A stretch of DNA of 29,753 nt from Prevotella sp. CAG:924 (GCA_000431975.1 HF988593.1:1-29753); one strand, 5' to 3'; counted from the stretch's first letter, positions 7,176 through 15,246 are shown. Notes: a model not told the origin generated them from the letters alone. Program-made: numbers and translations.

Positions 7176-8684
7176 ATGAAGAGAATTTATTTGTTTGCAC
7201 ATGCCATTGCGGCATTATTGCTTCTTACGTCTTTCAGCTGTACGGCGAAGGCTGTCGGTGTGGAAAGACCGAAACTAGTGGTCGGAATAGTTGTCGACCA
7301 GATGCGTTGGGACTATCTTTACCGTTACTATAGTCTTTTTGGCGAGGGCGGTTTCAAACGCCTGATGAACGAGGGATTCAGCTGTGAAAACACAATGATC
7401 AATTATGTGCCGTCGGTGACGGCTGTCGGACATACGGCGATCTTCACCGGCTCGGTTCCTTCCGTGCATGGTATAGCTGGTAATAATTTCCTGCTGAATG
7501 GAAAGATGACGTATTGTTGTGCAGATTCTACAGTGCGGTCGGTGGGCAGTACATCGGATGAGGGCATGATGTCTCCCCGCAATCTGCTGACAACCACTAT
7601 TGGTGACGAGCTGAAGATAGCCACAGACTTTAAGGCGAAGGTGATCGGAGTGTCTTTGAAAGACCGGGCTGCTATTCTTCCGGCAGGTCATTCTGCAGAC
7701 GGTGCCTACTGGATGGATTATACGACGAGTACGTTCATCAGTAGTACTTACTATATGGACAAGCTGCCTCGCTGGGTTGTCAATTATAATAAGACCATCG
7801 GTAAGGTCTCAAAAGATGATATCTGTTATACACCACTTGGGAACAAATTGACTGAGGAGATGGCGAAGGCTGCCGTGACAGGTGAAGGGTTGGGAAGTGA
7901 CGATGTCACCGATTTGCTGACAGTAAGTTTCTCATGCACCGATTTGGTCGGTCACAAGTATGGTACACATAGTGACGTCACGCGTGATATCTATGTTGAT
8001 CTTGACCGGCGTCTGGCTGACTTGTTCAACTACCTTGACCAGACGGTAGGGAAAGGCCAGTATTTGACTTTTGTGGCAGCTGATCATGGAGCTGCCAATA
8101 ATATATTGATGCTGAATGCTCATGGTATTCCTGCAGAAGGCTTCTTCCCAAGCAAAGTGAAAGAGGAGCTGAATCGTTATCTTAAAACTAAATTCAATAC
8201 CACGACTGATCTGGTGCGTTGTATTGATAGTTATAAGGTGTTTATCGATCATGAGGCAGTGAAGCGTCTGACGGCTGATCTTGATGATGTGAAAGCGGCA
8301 GCCGTCGACTGGTTGAAGCAGGATGAGCAGTTCGCTTATGTCGTTGATCTTGACCACGTCAATGACGCTGTCTTGCCTGCTGTGATCCGCGAGAAGATCA
8401 TCAACGGATACAACAGCCGTCGCAGTGGAGACATCCAGTTGGTGATGCGTCCTGCCTATTACGAGATAGAAGGTGACAAGGTGGATGGTGGCACCACACA
8501 TGGTGTGTGGAATCCTTATGATGCACACATTCCTTTCTTGTTGATGGGATGGCATGTCGCACCGGGCAAGACGTATGAGAAAGTGTCAATCACAGATATT
8601 GCTCCTACAGTGTGTGCTATGATCAATATCCAGATGCCAAATGGTTGCATTGGAAATCCCGTGATCAAGGTCACTGACCGTTGA
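7176..8684 (+). CDS. pafA: PafA-type alkaline phosphatase (phosphomonoesterase)
   Basis: 502 residues from the ATG at 7176. This start puts the signal peptide (KRIYLFAHAIAALLLLTSFSC) at the N-terminus; the upstream GTG at 7128 would bury it. Alkaline phosphatase superfamily residues are seen in order: D41 (VVDQMRWD), nucleophile T82 (SVTAVGHT), N103 (GNNF), K162 and R164 (LKDRAAIL), D256 and H260 (TDLVGH), D303-H304 (AADHG) and H442 (TTHGVW). The spacing from D41 to T82 to N103 and the K/R pair match the PafA phosphomonoesterases of Bacteroidetes, which release phosphate from many organic phosphates in the periplasm even when phosphate is plentiful. Length is slightly short of typical PafA. 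Its 3' end overlaps the convergent TlpA-like gene by 14 bases. The specific function is inferred from the active-site residues. Confidence 0.88.
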   Translation: MKRIYLFAHAIAALLLLTSFSCTAKAVGVERPKLVVGIVVDQMRWDYLYRYYSLFGEGGFKRLMNEGFSCENTMINYVPSVTAVGHTAIFTGSVPSVHGIAGNNFLLNGKMTYCCADSTVRSVGSTSDEGMMSPRNLLTTTIGDELKIATDFKAKVIGVSLKDRAAILPAGHSADGAYWMDYTTSTFISSTYYMDKLPRWVVNYNKTIGKVSKDDICYTPLGNKLTEEMAKAAVTGEGLGSDDVTDLLTVSFSCTDLVGHKYGTHSDVTRDIYVDLDRRLADLFNYLDQTVGKGQYLTFVAADHGAANNILMLNAHGIPAEGFFPSKVKEELNRYLKTKFNTTTDLVRCIDSYKVFIDHEAVKRLTADLDDVKAAAVDWLKQDEQFAYVVDLDHVNDAVLPAVIREKIINGYNSRRSGDIQLVMRPAYYEIEGDKVDGGTTHGVWNPYDAHIPFLLMGWHVAPGKTYEKVSITDIAPTVCAMINIQMPNGCIGNPVIKVTDR

Positions 8685-9213
8685 GGTTTAGACTGGCCAA
8701 TAGGGTGTCCATTGCATTTACATCTACTGTACCCTGCACCACACGGCCTTCTTTGTCGATAAGATATAGTGTGGGAATCCATTTTACATTGTATGCCGTG
8801 GAAAGAGTACTTTCTTTCCACGGCTTTAATTCGCAGTACTGAATCCAGTCCAGTCCATTGTCATGAATGTATTGTTGCCACTGCTCTTTGTCGGTGTCAA
8901 ACGATACTCCGACAAACACTACGCCGAGAGGGGCATAGGTGGCATACAATCGTTTCATGTTTTCGGTCTCTTTCTGGCAGTCAGGACACCAGGATGCCCA
9001 GAATTCTATCATGACATACTGTCCTTGCAGCGAACTGAGAGTAAAGCCTTCCGGATGGCTGTCAGTGTAGATCATGAAGTCGGGAGCTGGCGTGCCTTTC
9101 TGTAATAGGCCACTTCCATATTCGTCGGTGTCGTCTCCGCCTATCGTGCAAGAGGTGAGACAGAATGCCGCCACGACAGTGGCTATAAGTTTAGTGATAA
9201 AATGATAGATCAT
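8671..9213 (-). CDS. TlpA-like thioredoxin-fold lipoprotein
   Basis: 180 residues. The lipoprotein signal ends LTSC, with the lipidated Cys at 22, followed by an acidic stretch (GGDDTDE). The thioredoxin/AhpC-TSA-like domain (about 40-175) has the redox motif WCPDC (Cys 76 and 79) within EFWASWCPDCQKE, and a cis-Pro loop KWIPTLYLIDKEG. Such proteins reduce disulfides or maturate cytochromes in the periplasm; the partner is not visible here. The stop overlaps the end of the convergent phosphatase gene by 14 bases. It has its own promoter-like element upstream and appears monocistronic. Confidence 0.9.
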   Translation of the reverse strand: MIYHFITKLIATVVAAFCLTSCTIGGDDTDEYGSGLLQKGTPAPDFMIYTDSHPEGFTLSSLQGQYVMIEFWASWCPDCQKETENMKRLYATYAPLGVVFVGVSFDTDKEQWQQYIHDNGLDWIQYCELKPWKESTLSTAYNVKWIPTLYLIDKEGRVVQGTVDVNAMDTLLASLNLNGQ

Positions 9214-9286
9214 ATTTGTATTTGTTATATGGAGAGCTTGCTGCGGCTCTCGGATATATGGGATTGGTGAGGTATAACCTTATATG

Positions 9287-9317
9287 CAAAAATAAAACAT
9301 TTGCTTGATTTTTGCAA
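9287..9317 (-). promoter_or_regulatory. Promoter for the TlpA-like gene
   Basis: Read on the minus strand, TTGC (9317-9314) is followed after 19 bases by TATTTTTG (9294-9287), a good fit to the Bacteroidetes -33 TTTG / -7 TAnnTTTG pair. The start codon at 9213 would lie about 65 bases downstream of the predicted transcript start. Confidence 0.5.
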
Positions 9318-9408
9318 GGGATATGGCTCATATCTTTCCAAGGCATTCCGTCCGTGGGTGTACTGCAACTCCCAGGTATGGTTGTCAGACTTTATTGTCA
9401 TCAAATTT

Positions 9409-9454
9409 AAAATAGCCATATAAAGCTTTTAATGAAACTCTATATGGCTATTTT
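9409..9454 (-). terminator. Perfect 14-bp hairpin, probable terminator of nrdDG
   Basis: AAAATAGCCATATA (9409-9422) pairs perfectly with TATATGGCTATTTT (9441-9454) around an 18-base loop. It lies about 88 bases beyond the nrdG stop and ahead of the TlpA-like promoter. A/T runs flank both sides, so it could act in either direction. The rest of the 328-base gap (9214-9541) shows only the TlpA promoter and no gene. Confidence 0.65.
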
Positions 9455-9541
9455 TGTTGGAGAAGTCCCGATTTGTTACTTTCTCACACTGTATGCCTAT
9501 CTTTTAATATCCTGCGTATAAGTGGGTAGGGCTGTCAGTCT

Positions 9542-10009
9542 TTATTTTTTCCAGAATCTGTGAGTAATGTCGGTGAATTCTCCTTCTTTCGTCTGCTTGT
9601 ACAGTCGTTGGTTGGTGGTACGACTTTTCAGAGCGCCCAAATGCTCGATGTAAGGTCCCACCTTTATATAATCGAAATCACTTTTGCACACCGCGGAAGA
9701 TATCCGCACACGGCCGGTGTACCAGCCCACTTTTGTTTTCGGATGGTTGTGATGTAGATAGCGTGCAAGACGGTCGACCTCTTCCGGCTCGGCATCGCCA
9801 CCCATAAAGCAGATGCAGGTGATATCATTACCATAGTCACGGACAAAACTGTCGAGAACCTCTGGAGTAAGCGGTTCGCCTGTGTCGCTCCAAAGATAAG
9901 AGCTGTGGCAGCCGGGACAGCGGCAGGGACAGTTGGAGATGTTGACGGCGAGGGTTACCTCATCGGGTATTTCCTGAAATACCACCCCTGTATTGACGTA
10001 TTTAAGCAT
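9542..10009 (-). CDS. nrdG: Anaerobic ribonucleoside-triphosphate reductase activating protein
   Basis: 155 residues, a radical-SAM enzyme that uses a 4Fe-4S cluster and S-adenosylmethionine to generate the glycyl radical on NrdD. The cluster ligands are Cys27, Cys31 and Cys34 in NCPCRCPGC (CxxxCxxC, with one extra Cys in between). A glycine-rich FMGGDAEPEEV segment and a WYTGR motif follow, as in NrdG. The start is placed at 10009 (MLKYVNTGVVF), which matches the family N-terminus. The frame stays open upstream to 10246, but that extension would overlap the end of nrdD and has no family resemblance. It lies 89 bases after nrdD in the same direction, probably in one operon. Confidence 0.93.
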   Translation of the reverse strand: MLKYVNTGVVFQEIPDEVTLAVNISNCPCRCPGCHSSYLWSDTGEPLTPEVLDSFVRDYGNDITCICFMGGDAEPEEVDRLARYLHHNHPKTKVGWYTGRVRISSAVCKSDFDYIKVGPYIEHLGALKSRTTNQRLYKQTKEGEFTDITHRFWKK

Positions 10010-10062
10010 GATGATGAATATGGGTGTTGATGTTGGTGAATCATGTCGATATATAATGATGA

Positions 10063-10091
10063 GCAGCCCGTCCGGAATGGATGCGGGCTGC
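10063..10091 (-). other. GC-rich hairpin between nrdD and nrdG
   Basis: GCAGCCCG (10063-10070) and CGGGCTGC (10084-10091) form a perfect 8-bp stem a few bases after the nrdD stop, with TCC/GGA able to extend it inside the loop. No T-run follows on the minus strand, so a processing or stabilising element that sets the nrdD:nrdG ratio is more likely than a full terminator. Confidence 0.5.
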
Positions 10092-10098
10092 CGTGGTC

Positions 10099-12210
10099 TT
10101 ATTCGCAGGCTGCCATTTTTTCTTTGCCGGCATAGTAACGGCGTGCGGCTTCTTCCTGTCGTGCCGCAGAGAAGTTGCTCACGCGCTTGAGATAGCCGAT
10201 GATGCGCGTCATATAGTCGACGTTCTTGCTGTGGCAGTGAGGGCACTCCTTGAGGTAGCGCTTATCGATGTGTCCACAGTCGTTACAGATCGTATTAGGA
10301 ATGTTGAACGTGAAATAGTTGCATCCTTCTTTGGCAGCCACTTTCAGGAGCTGGCGGTACTGTGCCTTTGACAGATGCTCTTCGAGGTTCATGTGGAGCG
10401 CCGAACCACCAGTAAGGTGCTTGATGTAGGGCGCACCGTGGAGCTTGAATTTATCGAGAATGTTGAGGGAATCATCCTCTACGACATAGAAATAGCTGTT
10501 ATAGCAGTCGCGGGGTACGAAATAGCCGTCTTCACGGTCCCATTTGGCATGCTTCACGCCCACATTCTCGGCGGGGATCATCTCGCAGTTGAACATCACG
10601 TCCTTGGTGCGATACTGCTTATTGTATTTTTCTACCAGTCCGAGCACGGTCTGGACAAAGGCCAGGTAGTCGGGATTGTCGTTGATCTGAAGCCCCATGA
10701 ATTCGGCAGCCTCCACCAGTCCGTTGATGCCAATGGTGAGATACTGGCGGCCGATGTTGATATATCCTGCGTCGAAAAGAGGGAGCATGCCATGGCGTTG
10801 CAGCTCCTTCAGATTCTCATTGTAGGCCAGTTGTACCTTATGGGTGAGGTCGATGACGTCGGAGAGGAATTCCTTGTAGTCCAGTTTGTTGTTTACGGCA
10901 TACTGGATGCAACGGTTGAGATTGATAGTCAGCACGCTCTTCGAGCCGGTAGACACGCCTCCGGCACCTAGGGTGTAGCTGAAACCATTGTCCTGTATCT
11001 CATTCCTCAGTCGGCAGCAGGAGCTGAGAGAGTCGGCGTTGTCACTCATATAGGTGAAGAACGAGTGTCCCTCAGCATACATTTCTGCGGTGAAGTCGCC
11101 CCATTCTTTGTCGATGACGTCGCCATCTTTGGCCAGCAAAGCCATAGTCTCTACGGGGAAGGTGAGTACGGCTTTGGTGCGCTCTTTGTTGAACCACTTC
11201 ATGAAGCGTTTCTGCAGCCAGCTGAGGCTTTCCCAGTCGGGTTGGCTGCCGTCAGGGAAGTAGAAATTGCCGAAGAGACTTTCGAAATAAGGCTTGTCAT
11301 AGTAAGCGATATTCCAGAACACTGCCTGGTAATTGCGTGCTCCGGTAGGTTGGTTGATGGAGTAGACGATCTGTTCGAAGCAATCGGTGATCACCTTGTC
11401 GATGGTACGGTGCTTGAGTGAGAGGTCAACCACTTTGTCGGCTTCCTTCCAGTAGTCCTTGCCGTATTCCAGGCCGATGAAGTAGTTGAGGTACATCAGA
11501 AACTCAGGAGTGGCACAGGCACCGCTGAGCATGCTTGACACCATGAATACCATGTTGACGAATCCGCCGCAGAACGATTTCAGATTGGTCGGTGCGGTAG
11601 AGTTGCCACCGATGGAGGTGGTGCCTCCGATGAGCCAGGGATACATGGTGATGGAGGCACAATAATTGGCCAGACTGGTCTCGTCGTTTTTATAGATGAA
11701 GTGGTGGTTGAGCAGGTTGAGATATTTGTCGGCCAACTCCTTACCGTACATCTTTTTAATGCGGTCGGTGAGGAGGCGTCGGTTCAAACGGATGAAGTTC
11801 GACTTGGGTAGCTCGCCAATGAGCGTGGCGATGTTTTTGTGCTCCACATTGGCATTTGCGTCATATTTTGATCCTGTGGCAGCATTGGAAGCGTCGCAAT
11901 AGTCGGTAAGGAATTTCAGCTTCTCCATCGTTTCACGATCCTCAGTGTGGCGTTGGCGGTAGAGCATAAAGCTCTTGGCTACTTTGTAGAACCCTTCTTT
12001 CATTAAGGCTTCTTCTACTTGGTTTTGTATGTCTTCCACCTTGATACCCTCGTGTATATCTAAATGACTGATAATCTTGGATATACATCCTAGGTCGGCA
12101 GGCTCGTTCACGGAGTTGAACGCCTTGAGGATGGCGTTCATGATCTTGTCGAGACTAAAGCGCTCTGCAGTGCCGTCCCGCTTTGTGATAGTGAAGTTTT
12201 TGATTTCCAT
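10099..12210 (-). CDS. nrdD: Anaerobic (class III) ribonucleoside-triphosphate reductase
   Basis: 703 residues. It reduces ribonucleotides to deoxyribonucleotides without oxygen using a glycyl radical. An N-terminal ATP-cone (about 3-95, FTITKRDGTAERFSLDKI) gives allosteric control. The reductase barrel carries the Cys-containing loop SSCCRL (396-401). A zinc site is formed by Cys642, 645, 656 and 659 (CNDC ... CPHC). The C-terminal glycyl-radical segment RIIGYLKRV has the candidate radical Gly at 672. The length fits the family. nrdG follows, so the enzyme and its activase are made together. A TACCTTTG box and a long hairpin precede the gene. Confidence 0.97.
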   Translation of the reverse strand: MEIKNFTITKRDGTAERFSLDKIMNAILKAFNSVNEPADLGCISKIISHLDIHEGIKVEDIQNQVEEALMKEGFYKVAKSFMLYRQRHTEDRETMEKLKFLTDYCDASNAATGSKYDANANVEHKNIATLIGELPKSNFIRLNRRLLTDRIKKMYGKELADKYLNLLNHHFIYKNDETSLANYCASITMYPWLIGGTTSIGGNSTAPTNLKSFCGGFVNMVFMVSSMLSGACATPEFLMYLNYFIGLEYGKDYWKEADKVVDLSLKHRTIDKVITDCFEQIVYSINQPTGARNYQAVFWNIAYYDKPYFESLFGNFYFPDGSQPDWESLSWLQKRFMKWFNKERTKAVLTFPVETMALLAKDGDVIDKEWGDFTAEMYAEGHSFFTYMSDNADSLSSCCRLRNEIQDNGFSYTLGAGGVSTGSKSVLTINLNRCIQYAVNNKLDYKEFLSDVIDLTHKVQLAYNENLKELQRHGMLPLFDAGYINIGRQYLTIGINGLVEAAEFMGLQINDNPDYLAFVQTVLGLVEKYNKQYRTKDVMFNCEMIPAENVGVKHAKWDREDGYFVPRDCYNSYFYVVEDDSLNILDKFKLHGAPYIKHLTGGSALHMNLEEHLSKAQYRQLLKVAAKEGCNYFTFNIPNTICNDCGHIDKRYLKECPHCHSKNVDYMTRIIGYLKRVSNFSAARQEEAARRYYAGKEKMAACE

Positions 12211-12266
12211 TGATGTTTTAATTGGCAGACTATATGATAAATCTCTTTAAGGAAGTCGTCGGTTTT

Positions 12267-12304
12267 GGACAACTTTTTTAGAGACGTCGGAGAAAAAGTT
12301 ATCC
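12267..12304 (-). promoter_or_regulatory. 12-bp hairpin in the nrdD leader
   Basis: Bases 12267-12278 and 12293-12304 pair over 12 positions with one wobble, around a 14-base loop that contains the palindrome GACGTC. It lies between the predicted transcript start (near 12318) and the nrdD start codon, so it would form in the 5' leader RNA or act as an operator. Confidence 0.5.
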
Positions 12305-12324
12305 GTTTTGTCTCATTTCGGCTG

Positions 12325-12332
12325 CAAAGGTA
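12325..12332 (-). promoter_or_regulatory. -7 box of the nrdD promoter
   Basis: The minus strand reads TACCTTTG here, an exact TAnnTTTG match, giving a leader of about 110 bases before nrdD. No good -33 TTTG is seen 19-21 bases upstream, so the promoter may need an activator. Confidence 0.55.
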
Positions 12333-12392
12333 AAACAAAAAATGGATACTTCGGCTTGATCTTGATAAAAAAATAGGAGTTACATAAAATCT

Positions 12393-13169
12393 TCATCTGC
12401 GTGACATATCTTCTCCCATCTCTACTTTCTTTACCTTGCGGAAAAGGTCGGAGGCGAAGACCAGGTCATTCAGTTTCTCATTGGTTGCGGACATGACATC
12501 GTTTTTCGTACCGGTCCATTCTTTATGGCCATTGTAGATGAAGATGATGTTCTCACCGATACCCATCACAGAGTTCATGTCATGTGTGTTGATGATAGTA
12601 GTGATATTGTATTCCTTTGTGATGCTGGACAGAAGTTCGTCTATGACAAGGGAAGTTTTCGGATCGAGACCGGAGTTGGGTTCGTCGCAGAAGAGATATT
12701 TGGGGTTGAGGACTATGGCGCGTGCGATAGCGACACGTTTCTGCATACCGCCGGAGATCTCATTGGGATATTTGTTGGCGGCGTCAAGCAGTCCTACACG
12801 TTCAAGACACTCCAGTGTACGGCGTTCGCGTTCCCGGCTGTTCTTGTTAGAAAACATATCAAGAGGAAACTGAACGTTCTCCTGTACGGTGAGTGAGTCG
12901 AAAAGAGCAGCGCCTTGGAAAGTCATACCGATCTCGCGGCGGAGCATGACGCGCTCTTTCTTTGTCATGTCGACAAAGTTGCGTCCGTCGTAGAGAATGC
13001 TGCCCGAGGTGGGAGAGAGCAGGCCGACGAGATTTTTCATCAGTACGGTTTTTCCCGAGCCGGATTGCCCGATGATCAGGTTGGTCTTACCGGTCTCAAA
13101 CGTGGCGTTGATATTTTTAAGCACCGTCTTGTTGCCAAACGATTTTGTGAGATCTTTTACTTCTATCAT
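12393..13169 (-). CDS. MlaF-like ABC transporter ATP-binding protein
   Basis: 258 residues, the cytoplasmic ATPase of a phospholipid (MCE/Mla-type) transporter. Visible motifs are Walker A GQSGSGKT (34-41), Q-loop Gln85, signature ISGGMQKR (138-145), Walker B YLFCDEP (158-164), D-loop SGLDP and switch His196 (NTHD). The ISGGMQKR form is typical of the MlaF/Mkl subfamily. It follows the MlaE-like permease by 37 bases on the same strand. No MCE substrate-binding protein (MlaD) follows; the next gene is nrdD. The transport direction (retrograde, as proposed for Mla) is inferred from the family. Confidence 0.92.
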   Translation of the reverse strand: MIEVKDLTKSFGNKTVLKNINATFETGKTNLIIGQSGSGKTVLMKNLVGLLSPTSGSILYDGRNFVDMTKKERVMLRREIGMTFQGAALFDSLTVQENVQFPLDMFSNKNSRERERRTLECLERVGLLDAANKYPNEISGGMQKRVAIARAIVLNPKYLFCDEPNSGLDPKTSLVIDELLSSITKEYNITTIINTHDMNSVMGIGENIIFIYNGHKEWTGTKNDVMSATNEKLNDLVFASDLFRKVKKVEMGEDMSRR

Positions 13170-13206
13170 AGTTGCGTTGAAGAATTATAGAAAATTGGGC
13201 ATCTTT

Positions 13207-13965
13207 TCAGCTGAGAAGCTGCGTAAGGAAAACATCGGAGAAGAGGATGAGCACAGAGGAACTGACGACGGCGTCGGTGGACGCCTTGCCCACTTCTACG
13301 GAACCGCCTTCTACGGTGTAGCCCATGTAGCTGGAGACGCTGGCGATGATGAAGGCGAAGAACTCACTCTTGATGATACTCATCCAGACGAACCAGTCGT
13401 TGAACGAATGGAGCAGACCTTGGGTCAGATCATCGGGTGACATCATGTGACCGATGAAGGCTGTGGCATAAGCACCGGCGATTCCCATCGCCATGGAGAA
13501 GATGACGAGGAAAGGCATGATAGTTATCAGCCCCATGATCTTCGGCAGAATGAGATAGTTGGCTGAGTTGACACCCATGATGTCAAGGGCATCGATCTGT
13601 TGTGTCACACGCATTGTGCCAAGTTCTGAAGCGATATTGCTACCCACCTTTCCGGAGAGGATCAGACACATGATGGAACTGGAAAATTCGAGCAGCATGA
13701 TCTCACGTGTGGTGTAGCCGGTCACCCAGCGGGGCATCCATGGTGATTGGATGTTGACCTTCATCTGGATACAGATAACAGCTCCGATGAAGAAAGATAT
13801 CAGAAGTACGATGCCGATAGAGTCAACACCGAGTTGTGACATTTCTTTCACATATCGTTTTAGAAACATACGGAAGCGGTCGGGGCGGGTGATGGAGCGT
13901 CCCATGAGTATGAGGTAACTGCCGAATGTGGTGAGCCACTTGTATAAAAGTCTATAGATGAGCAT
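13207..13965 (-). CDS. MlaE-like phospholipid ABC transporter permease
   Basis: 252 residues, an inner-membrane protein with several hydrophobic segments: VLLISFFIGAVICIQ, the long stretch from ILPKIMGLITIMPFLVIFSM to AYATAFIGHMM, and a C-terminal pair ending near VLILFSDVFL. The family signature is clear: SGKVGSNIASELGTMRV followed by TQQIDALDIMGVN. Together with the ATPase downstream it forms the core of an Mla-type complex that moves phospholipids between the membranes. It is first in the minus-strand pair and is divergent from lptB across 234 bases. Confidence 0.93.
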   Translation of the reverse strand: MLIYRLLYKWLTTFGSYLILMGRSITRPDRFRMFLKRYVKEMSQLGVDSIGIVLLISFFIGAVICIQMKVNIQSPWMPRWVTGYTTREIMLLEFSSSIMCLILSGKVGSNIASELGTMRVTQQIDALDIMGVNSANYLILPKIMGLITIMPFLVIFSMAMGIAGAYATAFIGHMMSPDDLTQGLLHSFNDWFVWMSIIKSEFFAFIIASVSSYMGYTVEGGSVEVGKASTDAVVSSSVLILFSDVFLTQLLS

Positions 13966-14088
13966 TTTTTTTATTTATTGATGTGCCGGATGAAGGAGGG
14001 AAGTGGAATCTCCTATGGGGAGGAGACGGTGAAACAAATGCGTGGTACTGCTACTTTTCCAACTTCTTATCAACCGGCGTTCTGACTG

Positions 14089-14096
14089 CAAAAGTA
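14089..14096 (-). promoter_or_regulatory. -7 box for the mlaE/mlaF-like pair
   Basis: The minus strand reads TACTTTTG, an exact TAnnTTTG match, about 125 bases before the mlaE-like start. No clear -33 element is seen. Confidence 0.4.
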
Positions 14097-14170
14097 ATCA
14101 TTAATCCGTTAAAAACTGCTTCGTAATCAATAGTTTTTAGCATTAAAAACGTTATTCGGTGATTTTTTAG

Positions 14171-14178
14171 TATTTTTG
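14171..14178 (+). promoter_or_regulatory. -7 box for lptB
   Basis: TATTTTTG matches TAnnTTTG and lies only 21 bases before the lptB ATG, so the leader would be about 15 bases. No convincing -33 element is present. It sits about 75 bases from the oppositely directed mlaE box, making this a compact divergent promoter region. Confidence 0.5.
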
Positions 14179-14199
14179 TAGCCCAAACTATTTTTTAAG

Positions 14200-15114
14200 A
14201 TGACAGAAGAAAAGAAGGCGGGAAAGGAGCACTCGCAGGCTATCCGTATTCCTGAAGAGATCGCGGCACTTTCGCCCGAGGAGGTGGAGGCACGTCTTGC
14301 CGGTAAACTGAAACACAAGGAGCTTCATTCGGAAGGCTTAGTAAAGCGTTATGGTAAGCGAACCGTGGCCCAGGATGTGACGTTTAATGTGAAGCAGGGT
14401 GAGATCGTCGGCTTGCTGGGGCCTAATGGTGCCGGTAAGACAACGTCGTTTTATATGACTACCGGACTGGTGATTCCAAACGAGGGTCATGTGTTCATTG
14501 ACGACCAAGAGATCACGGAATATCCCGTGTACAAACGAGCCCGTGCGGGTATCGGTTACTTGCCTCAGGAAGCCAGCGTGTTTCGTAAGTTGAGCGTTGA
14601 GGATAATATCATGTCGGTATTGGAGATGACTTCGCTCTCCCATCAGCAACAGCTTGATAAACTCGAAAGCCTGATCGCAGAGTTTCGTCTCAATAAAGTG
14701 CGTAAGAACAAAGGTGACCGTTTGTCAGGAGGCGAGCGCCGTCGTACGGAGATCGCCCGTTGTCTGGCTATCGACCCGAAGTTCATCATGCTGGACGAGC
14801 CGTTCGCCGGTGTCGACCCTATTGCAGTGGAAGATATCCAACATATTGTATGGAGACTGAAATATCGCAATATAGGTATTCTTATCACTGACCATAATGT
14901 GCAAGAGACTTTGTCTATCACTGACAGGGCCTATTTGCTGTTCGAAGGACGCATCCTCTTCCAGGGACTGCCAGAAGAGTTGGCCGCCAATAAAGTGGTC
15001 CGCAAAAACTATCTGAGCGAGAACTTTGTCTATCGCAAGTTTCAGAGCGATGAGGAGGATCGTGCTTTTGCACTTGAGGCACGTAAGGAATTGCTTGCTG
15101 AACTGGAACGGTAA
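14200..15114 (+). CDS. lptB: LPS export ABC transporter ATP-binding protein LptB
   Basis: 304 residues, the cytoplasmic ATPase that powers the LptB2FG extraction of LPS from the inner membrane. Motifs are Walker A GPNGAGKT (74-81), Q-loop YLPQEASVFRKL, signature LSGGERRR, Walker B FIMLDEPFAGVDP and H-loop ITDHNVQ. PQEASVFRKL and DHNVQETL are typical of LptB rather than generic ABC ATPases. It is longer than the roughly 240 residues of E. coli LptB: about 40 charged residues precede the ABC core, and a charged tail (about 270-304, ending LLAELER) follows it. No other Met lies between 14200 and Walker A, so the N-terminal extension seems real. LptF, LptG and LptC are not in the window. Confidence 0.95.
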   Translation: MTEEKKAGKEHSQAIRIPEEIAALSPEEVEARLAGKLKHKELHSEGLVKRYGKRTVAQDVTFNVKQGEIVGLLGPNGAGKTTSFYMTTGLVIPNEGHVFIDDQEITEYPVYKRARAGIGYLPQEASVFRKLSVEDNIMSVLEMTSLSHQQQLDKLESLIAEFRLNKVRKNKGDRLSGGERRRTEIARCLAIDPKFIMLDEPFAGVDPIAVEDIQHIVWRLKYRNIGILITDHNVQETLSITDRAYLLFEGRILFQGLPEELAANKVVRKNYLSENFVYRKFQSDEEDRAFALEARKELLAELER

Positions 15115-15213
15115 GAGACGATAAAGGAATATAAAACTTTTCCTTCAGGTCGTAGGGTAGAATAGAGCAGAAGAGATTCCTGTTGGTTAAAAAATTGCAT
15201 TTTTCTCCTTATT

Positions 15214-15246
15214 ATTAGGTAATATGGTGAAAATTAGGTAACTTTG
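15214..15246 (+). promoter_or_regulatory. tig promoter with an overlapping direct repeat
   Basis: TAACTTTG at 15239-15246 matches TAnnTTTG. ATTAGGTAA occurs twice, at 15214-15222 and 15233-15241, 19 bases apart, with the second copy running into the -7 box; the pair could be a regulator site. A leader of about 105 bases follows. It includes a small hairpin, TGGTGC (15278-15283) with GCACCA (15291-15296). Confidence 0.5.

Noticed and set aside
10010..10246. N-terminal extension of nrdG
   Set aside because: It overlaps the end of nrdD, is rich in Arg/Pro/Ser unlike NrdG, and the MLKYVNTG start matches the family.
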